Notes under the pieces: generated by a model
Told to the model about the DNA's origin: nothing
Database searches by the model: none
What the model saw: only the letters and a program-made list of their open reading frames with translations
Translations under genes and position numbers: made by a program
Shown: piece after piece, positions 19,401-27,578 of the stretch
Numbering within the stretch: the first letter of the stretch is position 1
Layout of the letters: the number at the start of each line of letters is the position of its first letter
Source of the DNA: Eubacteriaceae bacterium UBA1433
GTDB lineage: Bacteria; Bacillota; Clostridia; Eubacteriales; UBA1433
Direction of reading: 5' to 3'
Length of the DNA stretch: 58,804 bases
Assembly: GCA_002329295.1 (NCBI GenBank)
Contig: DCTT01000026.1
Location: 348,054-406,857, forward strand

Positions 19401-19819
19401 GCCAAATCGTGCAACTGCGAGGGCTTCATTCGGTTTTTTTTCATTTCTAAGATGCATTGATACATCATTTCACAAAATCCGTCATGCCTCCAACTTCTAG
19501 CAAAGACTTTCAGTGAGGGCGCTACGTCCATTAAAATTTTTTTCAAAATTACCAATGCCGCTTTTTTGCTCAAAGGTTGCATTGCCATCGTGCCGATTTT
19601 GCTGAGCAATTGATAGGCAAGGCGAGAAAAACTTACCACATGCACCCCGATTACGCCGTCGCTTTGCAAATAGTCAATCAACTCTTTTTCTGCCTGGAAG
19701 CTGTATTGTTCGGGCACAATCAAATAAATCTCACGGTTTTTTTTGATGTCTTCCGCGATTTTTGCATAGATTGCTCTGCTTTTTCCGCTTCCTTGCCGAC
19801 CGGTAATCAGTGTGAACAT
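16481..19819 (-). CDS. addB: ATP-dependent helicase/nuclease subunit B
   Basis: Second subunit of AddAB; in the family it recognises Chi and carries a nuclease stabilised by a [4Fe-4S] cluster. 1112 residues. The N terminus has a nucleotide-binding loop GRQGSGKSRAIYAKI. The iron-sulfur cysteines are in YAGCPFEYFVRY and in the C-terminal SCERCLYRGIC; the nuclease motif is CKVIDYKTGNKDI. Starts at the ATG at 19819 after GAGGAG and precedes addA with a 14-base overlap. Transcription probably starts in the 183-base gap shared with the divergent U32 gene, where an extended -10 sequence TGGTATGAT is seen on the minus strand. Confidence 0.96.
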   Translation of the reverse strand: MFTLITGRQGSGKSRAIYAKIAEDIKKNREIYLIVPEQYSFQAEKELIDYLQSDGVIGVHVVSFSRLAYQLLSKIGTMAMQPLSKKAALVILKKILMDVAPSLKVFARSWRHDGFCEMMYQCILEMKKNRMKPSQLHDLAKGEGLQQKIAEIARIYQAYEEYIHQGYCDVEDMMEQAAAEVQKQQSFLSTCVYVDGFHTLDKQRVHLLEKIMTQASAMTVAITYEEENGREVFALTKKLREDLLACAQKHNVQTQTIHLQDKKNSTQAMEYLEQNLFQYQTVQSKKFDKEEVPQIIKTSTLRREMILAAEKVLEFVQMKELRYRDIALFTNDLDAYRPLAKEVFAAYNIPLFIDEKYDIEQNALVRMLFALLQMFERDAFAYTDVFAYLKSGYTALSDEQINRLENYVLRYGIKGRAYFEEFWKTSREDEQALAEINRDREVFAQEVLVWQEQLKQAKTYDDFAEVFFKILAEPCVAEKTAQNKKFCEEQALYVHSSIEEQIIGIVQESLTFIAFFLKGQPAQIEEFHQVLKQSVLSQQAGILPVASDCVILGDFARSRTSDIAVAIVVGANEGVMPKGLTSEGIFTQREKRELTKAGLDLLGEAENHSVKERFYIYNTLSKPLHRLIISAPLINEAGEGLEMSFVAESVAKMFDIDIQDDDIDAMAVSNQQGTYHRMVQKISNCIQNKTQPEEKTRSLFAWYKVEKQYAEKIRRLSRAVAAENKIENITPEQMRQVFSDPFEISASNMQTYAGCPFEYFVRYILKPQKREIWEISSLDIGIFMHHIGQIFTEHILTNEVDVRAMSSDEVNRLVEEIIAQEERDFKNDVFGSDALNAAMLKGLKRAAQKSLEKMIVHLSEGKFDIAGSEIGFGNNQPLPGVYLGNVEGYDVSVEGKIDRLDVYERQGKIYCKVIDYKTGNKDINYSHIYHGLDLQLNFYMQACLAADDNHLPAGMFYYKLHHPIVSFDQDIAFPAHLEALQQARDEEMRLVGLAVDDVEIVAAMDQDFKNLTKVTYSKKEERLQNTDNIMSKEEMDKMLRYSAECSKGFAKDILSGIVAPRPYKHSCERCLYRGICKFNDVCENVRYRRVEKLNKKTFLEKIEEGMKTDESI

Positions 19820-20002
19820 GCTTCTCCTCGTTCTTTTTTTATCTTTATCATACCATAGATATTCCTTTCCTCACCATCGATTTACAGTCAATTGCCACTT
19901 TTTCTTTTTTGTGTTTTACAAAACAAAACGCATTGTTGTTTTGCACTGCTTTTTTTGTTACTATGAGAATATCTTTTACAAAAATCAAAACGGAGATTTT
20001 TG

Positions 20003-22066
20003 ATGAGCACTCTTCGTATTCCGGAAATTTTAGCACCCGCAGGCAATATGGAATCCTTGCTGGCCGCCATAGACAGCGGCGCAGATGCCGTATACTTTGG
20101 TGGCAAGTATTTAAACGCACGACGCAACGCCGCCAACTTCGCAGAAGATCAAGCGGTGTGTGATGCTGTTGATTTGTGTCATCTCTATGGCGTCAAAGCG
20201 TATTTGACTTTGAACACGCTTTTGTTTGACTCAGAAAATCAACAGGCCATTGATGGCATTGTCCTTGCGTGCAAGGCCGGATTTGATGCAATTATTGCAC
20301 AAGACTGGGGGATTATTTCCTTGGTTCGCCAAATTTGTCCCGATATGCCCATCCACGCTTCTACCCAAATGAGTGTTCACAACCTGGCTGACGCCGATGC
20401 GCTTTGGGAACAAGGTGTTCGTCGCGTGGTTTTGGCACGGGAATTGAGTCGCCGTGAGCTTGCCCGTATCATCAAACACTCTCCGATTGAAACAGAAGTT
20501 TTTGTCCATGGCGCACTCTGCTACAGCGTATCGGGTCAATGCTATTTCAGCGCATTTTTAGGAGAACGCAGCGGCAATCGGGGTCTTTGCGCACAAGTTT
20601 GTCGCCTGCCTTTCGGCGTGAAAGACCCAAACAACTACAGCCTGTCTTTAAAAGATTTGACTTTAATTGATTACGTGGACGAGCTGGCGCAACTGGGTGT
20701 CGTCAGCTTAAAAATCGAAGGCCGCATGAAAAGTCCCCAATATGTAGCCGCTTCCGTTTCTCAATTCAAAAACGCCTTGCAGCACAAAAAATATGACAAA
20801 ACGCAATTGGAAGAGATGTTTTCTCGCAGCGGTTTTACGCAAGGATATTATCTTTCCGCCATTGATGAAACGATGTTCGGCACACGCACAAAACAAGATC
20901 TGCGCAAAACAACCTCTGCGCAAAACAACTGCGAGATCAGCGCTGCCACAAAACAAATACCCGTCGATATTGCTTTTTCCGTTTCTTTGGATGCTGTGAC
21001 AATAACACTTACCGACGAGGACGGCCGCGTTGCCTCGCACCGTCTCAACGGTGCTCAGCCTGCACAAACCCTCCCTCTTACCGATGCGCAAATCAAAACC
21101 CAACTAAGCAAATTGGGCAATACCCCTTTTGTAGCGCGCAATATTGAAGGGACACTGCAGAAAAATTGTTTTCTCCCTGTTTCCGCTCTAAACGAGTTGC
21201 GCCGCGGCGCCGTAACGCGATTGATTCAACTGCGACAAAAAAGACACACCTATACCATGCACCCTCTTTCCAAAAAGCAAAAATTGCCTTATCGCCCCAC
21301 GCAGCCTCCTCAATACACAGCGAGCTTTTATCAACTATCACAACTCAACGACGAGATTTTGCAAAAACTACGTTACGCTTCTGTGGATATTTTTGAATTG
21401 CAAAAAGCTCCGGACGCCTTTTTGCAACAATATCAAGACAAATTGGTTGCCGAATTGCCGCGAATTTATTTTCAGGACGAAAACTTGCTTACAGAGGCAT
21501 TGACACAATTGCATGACCACGGCATCCATTTGGCCAAATGCCACTCCGTCGGCCGCGCTTCTTTGGCGCAAAAAGCGGGATACAGAATTTTGTTCGGTTT
21601 TGGCGTCAATGCAACCAATTCCGAAACCTTGGCGTTTTTATCGAGCTATTCTCCTCTTTATACCACGCTGTCCGTGGAACTTTCCGCAAAACATATACGC
21701 AATCTTCATGCGTCGTCTGCCACTGCTATCATTGCTTACGGCTATTTTCCTCTGATGGCTTCCCGTGCCTGCCCTCTTCAAAGAGAAATCTCCTGCACAC
21801 AATGCCGAAACCAGAAAGGCACCGCATTAATCGACCGCAAGGGCAGACAATTTCCCGTGCTGTGCCGAAAAGACCACATCGAAATTTTAAATTCCGTTCC
21901 CATTTATCTGGCCGACAAACAAGACGCTTTTGCCGTTTCCTTTTTCGAGTTTTTATTTACACAAGAAACACCGCAGCAAATTATGCAAATTCTGACGCAA
22001 TATCATCACCATCTTCCCTGTGCAACTTCTTTTACTCGAGGCACATATTTTCGCACCATCGAATAA
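20003..22066 (+). CDS. Peptidase U32 family protein with C-terminal DUF3656-type region
   Basis: About 687 residues. N-terminal U32 domain: PEILAPAGNMESLLAAIDSG, DAVYFGGKYLNAR, ALCYSVSGQCYFSA and GNRGLCAQVCRLPF with conserved cysteines. The C-terminal region has CTQCRNQKGTALIDRKG and FPVLCRKDH. This arrangement matches the RlhA type, which hydroxylates 23S rRNA at C2501 in E. coli and needs an iron-sulfur cluster; other U32 proteins hydroxylate tRNA or were described as collagenases. An RNA-modification role is therefore likely but the target is uncertain. Start at the second of two adjacent start codons, the ATG at 20003, seven bases after GGAG. Confidence 0.88.
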   Translation: MSTLRIPEILAPAGNMESLLAAIDSGADAVYFGGKYLNARRNAANFAEDQAVCDAVDLCHLYGVKAYLTLNTLLFDSENQQAIDGIVLACKAGFDAIIAQDWGIISLVRQICPDMPIHASTQMSVHNLADADALWEQGVRRVVLARELSRRELARIIKHSPIETEVFVHGALCYSVSGQCYFSAFLGERSGNRGLCAQVCRLPFGVKDPNNYSLSLKDLTLIDYVDELAQLGVVSLKIEGRMKSPQYVAASVSQFKNALQHKKYDKTQLEEMFSRSGFTQGYYLSAIDETMFGTRTKQDLRKTTSAQNNCEISAATKQIPVDIAFSVSLDAVTITLTDEDGRVASHRLNGAQPAQTLPLTDAQIKTQLSKLGNTPFVARNIEGTLQKNCFLPVSALNELRRGAVTRLIQLRQKRHTYTMHPLSKKQKLPYRPTQPPQYTASFYQLSQLNDEILQKLRYASVDIFELQKAPDAFLQQYQDKLVAELPRIYFQDENLLTEALTQLHDHGIHLAKCHSVGRASLAQKAGYRILFGFGVNATNSETLAFLSSYSPLYTTLSVELSAKHIRNLHASSATAIIAYGYFPLMASRACPLQREISCTQCRNQKGTALIDRKGRQFPVLCRKDHIEILNSVPIYLADKQDAFAVSFFEFLFTQETPQQIMQILTQYHHHLPCATSFTRGTYFRTIE

Positions 22067-22080
22067 AAGCCATTAAAAAA

Positions 22081-22116
22081 GCACCTTTCGGTCTATACCG
22101 ATCAGGTGCGTTTCTT
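22081..22116. terminator. Bidirectional hairpin terminator
   Basis: GCACCT (22081-22086) pairs with AGGTGC (22104-22109) and an inner CGGT pairs with ACCG. A T-rich stretch follows on plus and an A-run precedes, which serves the minus strand. It separates the convergent U32 and LCP genes. Confidence 0.7.
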
Positions 22117-23159
22117 TAAAAATGTCGCTGAATGTACTTGCTGATTTCCTTTACTCTATCACTGGGTTCATACTGATCAATGCCGTAAATCATTTGATGC
22201 AATATCACTACGTTGTCTGTCAGCTGCGTTGGTTTTAAATAATACACTCCTTTGTGCATGCTGTTTTCACCGTGGTTATCAAAGGGAACACGAAAATCTT
22301 CCAAAATAAAAGTGTCTTTGTTTTTATAAAAAGAATACATATACCACACGATTTTCCTGGACTCCATATTGGTTTGAACCATGGGCAGCACTTCTCGATA
22401 TAATTTATAGGCCGTTTTGAGATCAAAGTCAGCTTTGAGTTTGTTGAGCACTTGTGAGAGCACTCGGCGCTGTCGCATCGTTCGCTCCCAGTCTCCGTGC
22501 CCAATGGCACGAACACGACTGTAGCCCAGCGCCTGTCTGCCGTTGAGTGTTTGTATGCCGCCTTCTGTCAGCAGATCCCAGCTTCCGCCCAAAATCTGAC
22601 ACTGCTCCGTAATACAATCATTGACATGCTTTACCTCTTCCGGCTTGATATCAATCTCCACACCACCTACCGCATCCACCAATTGTTCCATAATAGCAAA
22701 ATCCACCGTGGCGTAATACTGAATATTCATATCCAGATTTTGATTCAGCGTTTGCAGGAGTCTTTCTTCACCGCCAAAGGCATAGGCGGCATTGATTTTG
22801 TCATAACGGTTGTTGGGAGGAATGTTCACCGCCAAATCTCGCATCACGGACGTGAGCATCGTTCGACCCGTTTCACTGTCATAAGACAAAATGATAATAA
22901 CGTCAGACCGAGACGGTCCGTCTTTTTTTCTGTCAATACCAATCAATGCAACGTTGAGAACCTTTTCGTTAAAAGAAACGTCCGGAGAAATCAATAAATT
23001 TTCAGCACTGTTGTCAAAGGGACTTTCTTTGATTTCGTTCAACCCCAACGGATCTGCAAAAATCAATACGGCAAACCCCGCAACGACAATGATGCATAAA
23101 ATAAAAATCGCTTTGATCAGCTTTCCAATAAAAGACTTTTTCTTTTTTTTTCTTTTCAA
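22116..23159 (-). CDS. LytR-CpsA-Psr (LCP) family cell-wall polymer transferase
   Basis: Enzymes of this family attach undecaprenyl-linked glycopolymers to peptidoglycan. 347 residues: a Lys-rich cytosolic N terminus, one membrane helix at about 12-32 (AIFILCIIVVAGFAVLIFAD), then an extracellular LCP domain with ALIGIDRKKDGPSRSDVII, LTSVMRDLAVNIP, KINAAYAFGG and VGGVEIDI. The conserved Arg and Asp that bind the lipid pyrophosphate are kept. The start is a TTG at 23159 with AGGG seven bases upstream; no ATG is suitably placed. Single LCP gene, not in a cell-wall cluster here. Confidence 0.92.
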   Translation of the reverse strand: MKRKKKKKSFIGKLIKAIFILCIIVVAGFAVLIFADPLGLNEIKESPFDNSAENLLISPDVSFNEKVLNVALIGIDRKKDGPSRSDVIIILSYDSETGRTMLTSVMRDLAVNIPPNNRYDKINAAYAFGGEERLLQTLNQNLDMNIQYYATVDFAIMEQLVDAVGGVEIDIKPEEVKHVNDCITEQCQILGGSWDLLTEGGIQTLNGRQALGYSRVRAIGHGDWERTMRQRRVLSQVLNKLKADFDLKTAYKLYREVLPMVQTNMESRKIVWYMYSFYKNKDTFILEDFRVPFDNHGENSMHKGVYYLKPTQLTDNVVILHQMIYGIDQYEPSDRVKEISKYIQRHF

Positions 23160-23258
23160 ATCGCTACCCTTGTAGTTATTTTGTTTAATGGTATATTATT
23201 TTTTTGTTGCCCTGCCAAGCGTTCTATCAATTTGTTGCTTGCTGTCGAGGCAACGTTT

Positions 23259-23813
23259 TTAGCGAAGAGATCTCTTTGCGGCAATTAAAATATCTTTACG
23301 ATAAGGCTCAATATCGGCATCTAAACGCAAACCCAGTTTCGGCATTCGTACAAAGTCAACCATTTCCGCATTCAAATCCTGCACATAAAATTCCAACACA
23401 TCTTGAAAAGACCGATATTGATTATTATACTGTCCCGCTCCTGGTGCGAGTACAACCATCTTTTTTGTTTGCGGGTTTTGCATTTTGATCTTTTTGCTGT
23501 AATGTAAAGCAATAGAACGATCAATGACTGTTTTTAACACGGACGTCACCGTATTATAATACACCGGCGCACCCAGCACAATAATATTGGCCGGAATATA
23601 GGCATTGACCAACTTTTCCATATCATCCTTTTGAATGCAATTGCCTTGCGACTGACGACAAAACATGCAGCCTCTGCAGTAAGCAATCTCCAGGTCAATC
23701 AAATCTATGCGCTCTACTTGCGCCGCGCCGATTCCTTCCAAAAAAATATCCAGCGCTCGTTTGGTACAGCCGTTTTTTCGATGGCTGCTGTTGATAGCTA
23801 ATACGTTCGTCAT
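23259..23813 (-). CDS. NADPH-dependent FMN reductase/flavodoxin-like protein
   Basis: Flavodoxin-fold protein of about 184 residues. The FMN phosphate loop is INSSHRKNGCTKRALD, and LGAPVYYNTVTSVLKTVIDR is the second flavin-contact region. A cysteine cluster CRGCMFCRQSQGNC lies near residues 50-63, as in iron-sulfur flavoproteins of anaerobes, though the spacing differs from the classical cluster motif. Start at the ATG at 23813, after AGGTGAG, rather than a GTG three codons earlier. Distantly similar in layout to the flavoprotein at 39720-40343. Redox partner unknown. Confidence 0.85.
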   Translation of the reverse strand: MTNVLAINSSHRKNGCTKRALDIFLEGIGAAQVERIDLIDLEIAYCRGCMFCRQSQGNCIQKDDMEKLVNAYIPANIIVLGAPVYYNTVTSVLKTVIDRSIALHYSKKIKMQNPQTKKMVVLAPGAGQYNNQYRSFQDVLEFYVQDLNAEMVDFVRMPKLGLRLDADIEPYRKDILIAAKRSLR

Positions 23814-23831
23814 TTTTCTCACCTGCTTTTT

Positions 23832-24665
23832 TTATGATCGATAATGTTGTTTCAGCAATTCGATTTCCGCCGCATATCCCGCTTCGTCATTGGGCGTTTC
23901 CAGCACTTTCACCAACGGGCGAACCACCGGGTGATTGACAAAGGCGACAATCGCCTCCAAACCAATGGTCCCTTCGCCGATTTTTGCATGACGGTCTTTT
24001 TTTGCCCCCAAAGGATGCATGCTGTCATTAATGTGCACCGCTTTGAGATAGTTGAACCCTACAACGCGATCAAATTCTTCAAATACGTCGTCTAAACGAT
24101 TCACGATATCGTAACCCGCCGAATACATATGGCATGTGTCCAAACACACTCCCATCCGGCTTTGATCGACAACTCCGTCAAGAATAAGGCGCAATTCTTC
24201 AAACGTCGCGCCCACTTCGCTGCCTTTACCTGACATGCCTTCCAGCAAAATTAAGTTGTCAATTCCATCTTCTATCGCAACATTGATGGTAGCGGTAATA
24301 AAATCAACGGCCTCCTCCAAAGGCATGTCCTTTCGACTTCCCGGATGAAACACATAATAGCTCGGCGGCATTTTTTTTAATCGTTGCAAATCTTCCCGAA
24401 AAATCATGTCGCCAAATTCACGCACATGCTGCTGCACCGAACACAGATTGAGCGTGTAAGGCGCATGCGCAATCAACGGCACAAAATCATGCTCCTGTAA
24501 GATTTTTGTTGCCTGAGCAATGTCGTGTTCATCTATTTCTTTTGCCGCGCCTCCACGGGGATTGCGCGAAAAATATTGAAAAGTTTTTGCCTTCATCTCC
24601 ACCGCTACCTGCGCAGCTTTTTCAAAACCTCCGGCAATAGAAATATGAGCCCCTATGTTCAGCAT
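23832..24665 (-). CDS. nfo: Endonuclease IV (AP endonuclease)
   Basis: Cleaves DNA 5' to abasic sites in base-excision repair, using three zinc ions. 277 residues, full length. Begins LNIGAHISIAGGFEKA; metal ligands lie in IAHAPYTLNL, VFHPGSRKD, LLEGMSGKGSEVG, VCLDTCHMYSAGYD, AVHINDSMHPLG and RHAKIGEG. AGGAGAG is eight bases before the ATG. It is divergent from ung, the uracil glycosylase that makes such abasic sites, 134 bases away, so the pair likely shares a control region. Confidence 0.97.
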   Translation of the reverse strand: MLNIGAHISIAGGFEKAAQVAVEMKAKTFQYFSRNPRGGAAKEIDEHDIAQATKILQEHDFVPLIAHAPYTLNLCSVQQHVREFGDMIFREDLQRLKKMPPSYYVFHPGSRKDMPLEEAVDFITATINVAIEDGIDNLILLEGMSGKGSEVGATFEELRLILDGVVDQSRMGVCLDTCHMYSAGYDIVNRLDDVFEEFDRVVGFNYLKAVHINDSMHPLGAKKDRHAKIGEGTIGLEAIVAFVNHPVVRPLVKVLETPNDEAGYAAEIELLKQHYRS

Positions 24666-24799
24666 GCAATGTTCTCTCCTGTCCGTTTTGTTGTACTCTA
24701 TTTTTATTCGCGATAGATTTTTCCTTGTCTATCGCTTGTTCTTTTTTCCATTATCTATTATATTATACTGTATATTCATGAAAACAACGAGGTTTTTTT

Positions 24800-25477
24800 A
24801 TGTCTGTGCATTTTCAAAACGATTGGAACCACTTATTGGCAGATGAATTTAAAAAAGAATACTATTTAAAGCTGCGTGCTTTTTTGGCGCAGGAATATCG
24901 AACCCACACCGTCTATCCGGATATGTATGATATTTTTAACGCTTTGCATCTTACTTCTTACAGCGACACCAAAGTCGTCATCATCGGCCAAGACCCTTAT
25001 CATCAGCCCAATCAAGCCCACGGACTATGTTTTTCCGTAAAAGAAGGGGTAGAAATTCCTCCTTCTTTGCAAAACATCTATAAAGAACTGCAAAACGACC
25101 TGGGCTGCTATATCCCCAATAACGGCACGTTGATTCCGTGGGCGAAACAGGGTGTGCTGTTGCTCAATGCCGTGCTTACGGTCCGGGCTCACCAAGCGGC
25201 TTCTCACCGCATGATGGGATGGGAAAGTTTTACAGATAATGTAATTTTTTTGTTGAGCCGTTCCCCGAATCCAATTGTATTTTTGCTTTGGGGCGCCTTT
25301 GCCCAATCCAAGGCCTCCTTTATTACCGCACCTCATCACCTCGTGCTCAAAGCGCCGCATCCCAGTCCGCTTTCAGCCTATCGCGGCTTTTTTGGCTGCA
25401 AACACTTTTCAAAAGCCAATGCCTTTTTGTCGCAAGCAGGCCTCAAACCCATTGACTGGCAAATCCCCAATCTTTAA
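24800..25477 (+). CDS. ung: Uracil-DNA glycosylase
   Basis: Removes uracil from DNA to start base-excision repair. 225 residues, family 1. The water-activating motif VIIGQDPYHQPNQAHGL and the C-terminal HPSPLSAYRGF motif with the catalytic His are intact. GAGG is seven bases before the ATG. Its stop codon overlaps the stop of the convergent MATE gene by a few bases, leaving no room for a terminator between them. Confidence 0.98.
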   Translation: MSVHFQNDWNHLLADEFKKEYYLKLRAFLAQEYRTHTVYPDMYDIFNALHLTSYSDTKVVIIGQDPYHQPNQAHGLCFSVKEGVEIPPSLQNIYKELQNDLGCYIPNNGTLIPWAKQGVLLLNAVLTVRAHQAASHRMMGWESFTDNVIFLLSRSPNPIVFLLWGAFAQSKASFITAPHHLVLKAPHPSPLSAYRGFFGCKHFSKANAFLSQAGLKPIDWQIPNL

Positions 25478-26844
25478 AACGTCCCTTTTACAAGGTTTTT
25501 AATCCACTTTTTTGTCTTATAACGCGAAATCAAAAAAATCAGTTTTATTCCATGCTCGGCAAAAGTCAAAGCCATCACCCAATGAATCGGCAAGCGCAAA
25601 ACCGCTGCCGCAAAAAATGCTACCGGAACAGCATATCCCCAAATCGTAATCAATTCCAGAACCATACAAAATTTTGTGTCGCCGCCCGCTCTCAAAATCC
25701 CGATTAACAGCAGATAACTGAGCATAGAAAGCGGAATATACGCTCCCAACACAAAAAGAATGTTGTAAATGGATTGTATTGTTGCCACTTCCAGATCAAA
25801 GAATCCCACCACGGGTTTCCTCAACAAAATCAATAATGAACCCATGACGATTCCGAAAATCAACATCACCATGATATATTTTTGCGCATATTTTTCGGTA
25901 AGCGCATAATTTTCTCTACCCATTTCATTGCCCAACATCACTGCACAAGCATTACCTATTCCGAAAAAGGCTGCTTCAAAAACCCCTAAAACCGTCATAG
26001 ACACTTGCACGGCCGCCACAGCACTCGCCCCTAACAGCCCATAGGCAACATAAGTAATGGTCATTCCCAAAGACCATATCATTTCGTTCATCATGACCGG
26101 CAAGGCTACTTTCAATTTTTGTCGCAGCATCTTTTTTGTCCAGCAAAACAAATCCTTCGCTTGAAAAGCAAGGATATTGTTTTTTCTCTTTGTCAAATAA
26201 AGCAGAAAACAAATACATTCAACGACCCGCGCCACCAACGTGGCTCGTGCCGCTCCCTCCACGCCCATGGGTTCAAAGCCCAGGTGACCGAAAATCCAAA
26301 TATAGTTCAATAGCGTGTTGATTAAAACACAGTTTGCATTGATTAAAAGCGGCATTTTTACATTGCCGACAGATCGCATGGTAAAGGAAACCGCAAAAGA
26401 AACCGCCGTAAAAAAATAACTGTACGCCACAATGCGAAGATAACGACTCCCCAATTCAATGACCGCTGTATCTTTGATAAAAAATGAAATCAATTTCCCA
26501 GGAAATGTGCTTGCCGCCACCAAAAAAACGAACGCCACCCCCGCACCTAAGACCAACTCCATTCCCAACATGTTTTTCACATTCTTGAGATCTTTGTTGC
26601 CCCAATATTGCGCAGTAAATACGCTCATACCGCTATAAATGCCAAAGATGATGATTGCGAAGAAAAAATAAACACGATTGCCGATTCCAACCGCTGCCAC
26701 CGCCGTTTCGCCATAAGAGCCGATCATAACGGTATCGATCATATTGAGCGAAAGCGAAATCAAATTCTGCAGCGCAATCGGTATAGCCAACGCCAACATC
26801 ACGGAATAAAATGTTTTTTTGTCATAATACAAAGAAGATTGCAT
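25474..26844 (-). CDS. MATE family multidrug/cation antiporter
   Basis: Twelve-helix membrane exporter of the MatE family, 456 residues, driven by a Na+ or H+ gradient. The sequence starts MQSSLYYDKKTFYSVMLALA, then IALQNLISLSLNMIDTVMIG; the second repeat has PVMMNEMIWSLGMTITYVAY. The two-fold MatE repeat and the usual length are present. Substrate cannot be predicted. It carries a near-consensus Noc-type palindrome at 26493-26506. Confidence 0.93.
   Translation of the reverse strand: MQSSLYYDKKTFYSVMLALAIPIALQNLISLSLNMIDTVMIGSYGETAVAAVGIGNRVYFFFAIIIFGIYSGMSVFTAQYWGNKDLKNVKNMLGMELVLGAGVAFVFLVAASTFPGKLISFFIKDTAVIELGSRYLRIVAYSYFFTAVSFAVSFTMRSVGNVKMPLLINANCVLINTLLNYIWIFGHLGFEPMGVEGAARATLVARVVECICFLLYLTKRKNNILAFQAKDLFCWTKKMLRQKLKVALPVMMNEMIWSLGMTITYVAYGLLGASAVAAVQVSMTVLGVFEAAFFGIGNACAVMLGNEMGRENYALTEKYAQKYIMVMLIFGIVMGSLLILLRKPVVGFFDLEVATIQSIYNILFVLGAYIPLSMLSYLLLIGILRAGGDTKFCMVLELITIWGYAVPVAFFAAAVLRLPIHWVMALTFAEHGIKLIFLISRYKTKKWIKNLVKGTF
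26493..26506. promoter_or_regulatory. Near-consensus Noc-binding-site palindrome in the MATE gene
   Basis: Reads ATTTCCCAGGAAAT, one change from ATTTCCCGGGAAAT. Its complement is identical to the first site at 34146-34159. Single sites of this quality may arise by chance; support comes from the others in the window. Confidence 0.4.
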
Positions 26845-26918
26845 ACTTTGTTCCTAACGGGATAACATACGACCTTTCTGCCGAGGCGGTTGTCTCATTT
26901 TAAATGTTCTCTTTGATA

Positions 26919-27392
26919 TTAAGATGTTCTCTTTTTTGCACCCTTATGATATTTTTCGTTATTCATAATCGTAAAGGCTCGATAAATCTGTTCCAATAAC
27001 ACTACGCGAAAAAGCTGATGGGGAAATGTCATTTCCGAAAACGATATTCGCAGGTCGGCTCTTTTCTTAACATCCGCACTCAATCCGTTGGAACCGCCAA
27101 CAACAAAAACAATTTCCTTGCCGTATTCTTCTATTATCTTTTGCAGCAAACCGGCCCATGCCGCACTGTCCAAACTTTGCCCATCCACATCACAGGCGAT
27201 GACATAGGCTCGAGAAGATATTTTTTTTAAAAGCAGCTTTCCTTCTTCCACAGGATCATCCGTAACCGACTCTTTACTTTCCACTATCGTCAGTTCACAA
27301 TACCTGCGTAATCGCTTTTCATATTCCGCGCAAGCCTGTGACCAATATTTTTCTTTTAATTTGCCTACACAAAGAAGGGTAATTTTTGCCAT
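26919..27392 (-). CDS. rlmH: 23S rRNA (pseudouridine-1915 N3)-methyltransferase
   Basis: SPOUT-class methyltransferase that methylates pseudouridine 1915 in helix 69 of 23S rRNA on assembled ribosomes. About 157 residues, the family length. Starts MAKITLLCVGKLKEKYW; the knot region is IVFVVGGSNGLS and the C terminus has SEMTFPHQLFRVVLLEQIYRA. The tail ends KYHKGAKKRTS, whereas most members stop soon after the equivalent His-Lys. Start taken at the ATG at 27392, where homologues begin, although the upstream ribosome-binding site is weak. It is often found near parAB/walK in Firmicute origin regions. Confidence 0.95.
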   Translation of the reverse strand: MAKITLLCVGKLKEKYWSQACAEYEKRLRRYCELTIVESKESVTDDPVEEGKLLLKKISSRAYVIACDVDGQSLDSAAWAGLLQKIIEEYGKEIVFVVGGSNGLSADVKKRADLRISFSEMTFPHQLFRVVLLEQIYRAFTIMNNEKYHKGAKKRTS

Positions 27393-27466
27393 ACCGCACT
27401 TGACCTTTCCAAAAATCCCTTTCCATTTAAGCACTGTTATCCGTCTTTGTCAAACAGCTTTTCTCG

Positions 27467-27482
27467 TGTTTCACGTGAAACA
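27467..27482. promoter_or_regulatory. parS centromere site 1
   Basis: Exact TGTTTCACGTGAAACA, the bacterial ParB-binding palindrome. It lies between rlmH and parA. Confidence 0.93.
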
Positions 27483-27492
27483 TTTTGTTTCC

Positions 27493-27508
27493 TGTTTCAC
27501 GTGAAACA
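27493..27508. promoter_or_regulatory. parS centromere site 2
   Basis: A second exact TGTTTCACGTGAAACA, 26 bases centre to centre from the first, upstream of parA. No further copies were found in the window by eye. Confidence 0.93.
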
Positions 27509-27578
27509 TCAAAAATATAGTTTCTTTTTCTAACCGATAGTGATAAAATAGACACATCGCAAAATAGCGGAGGAAATG

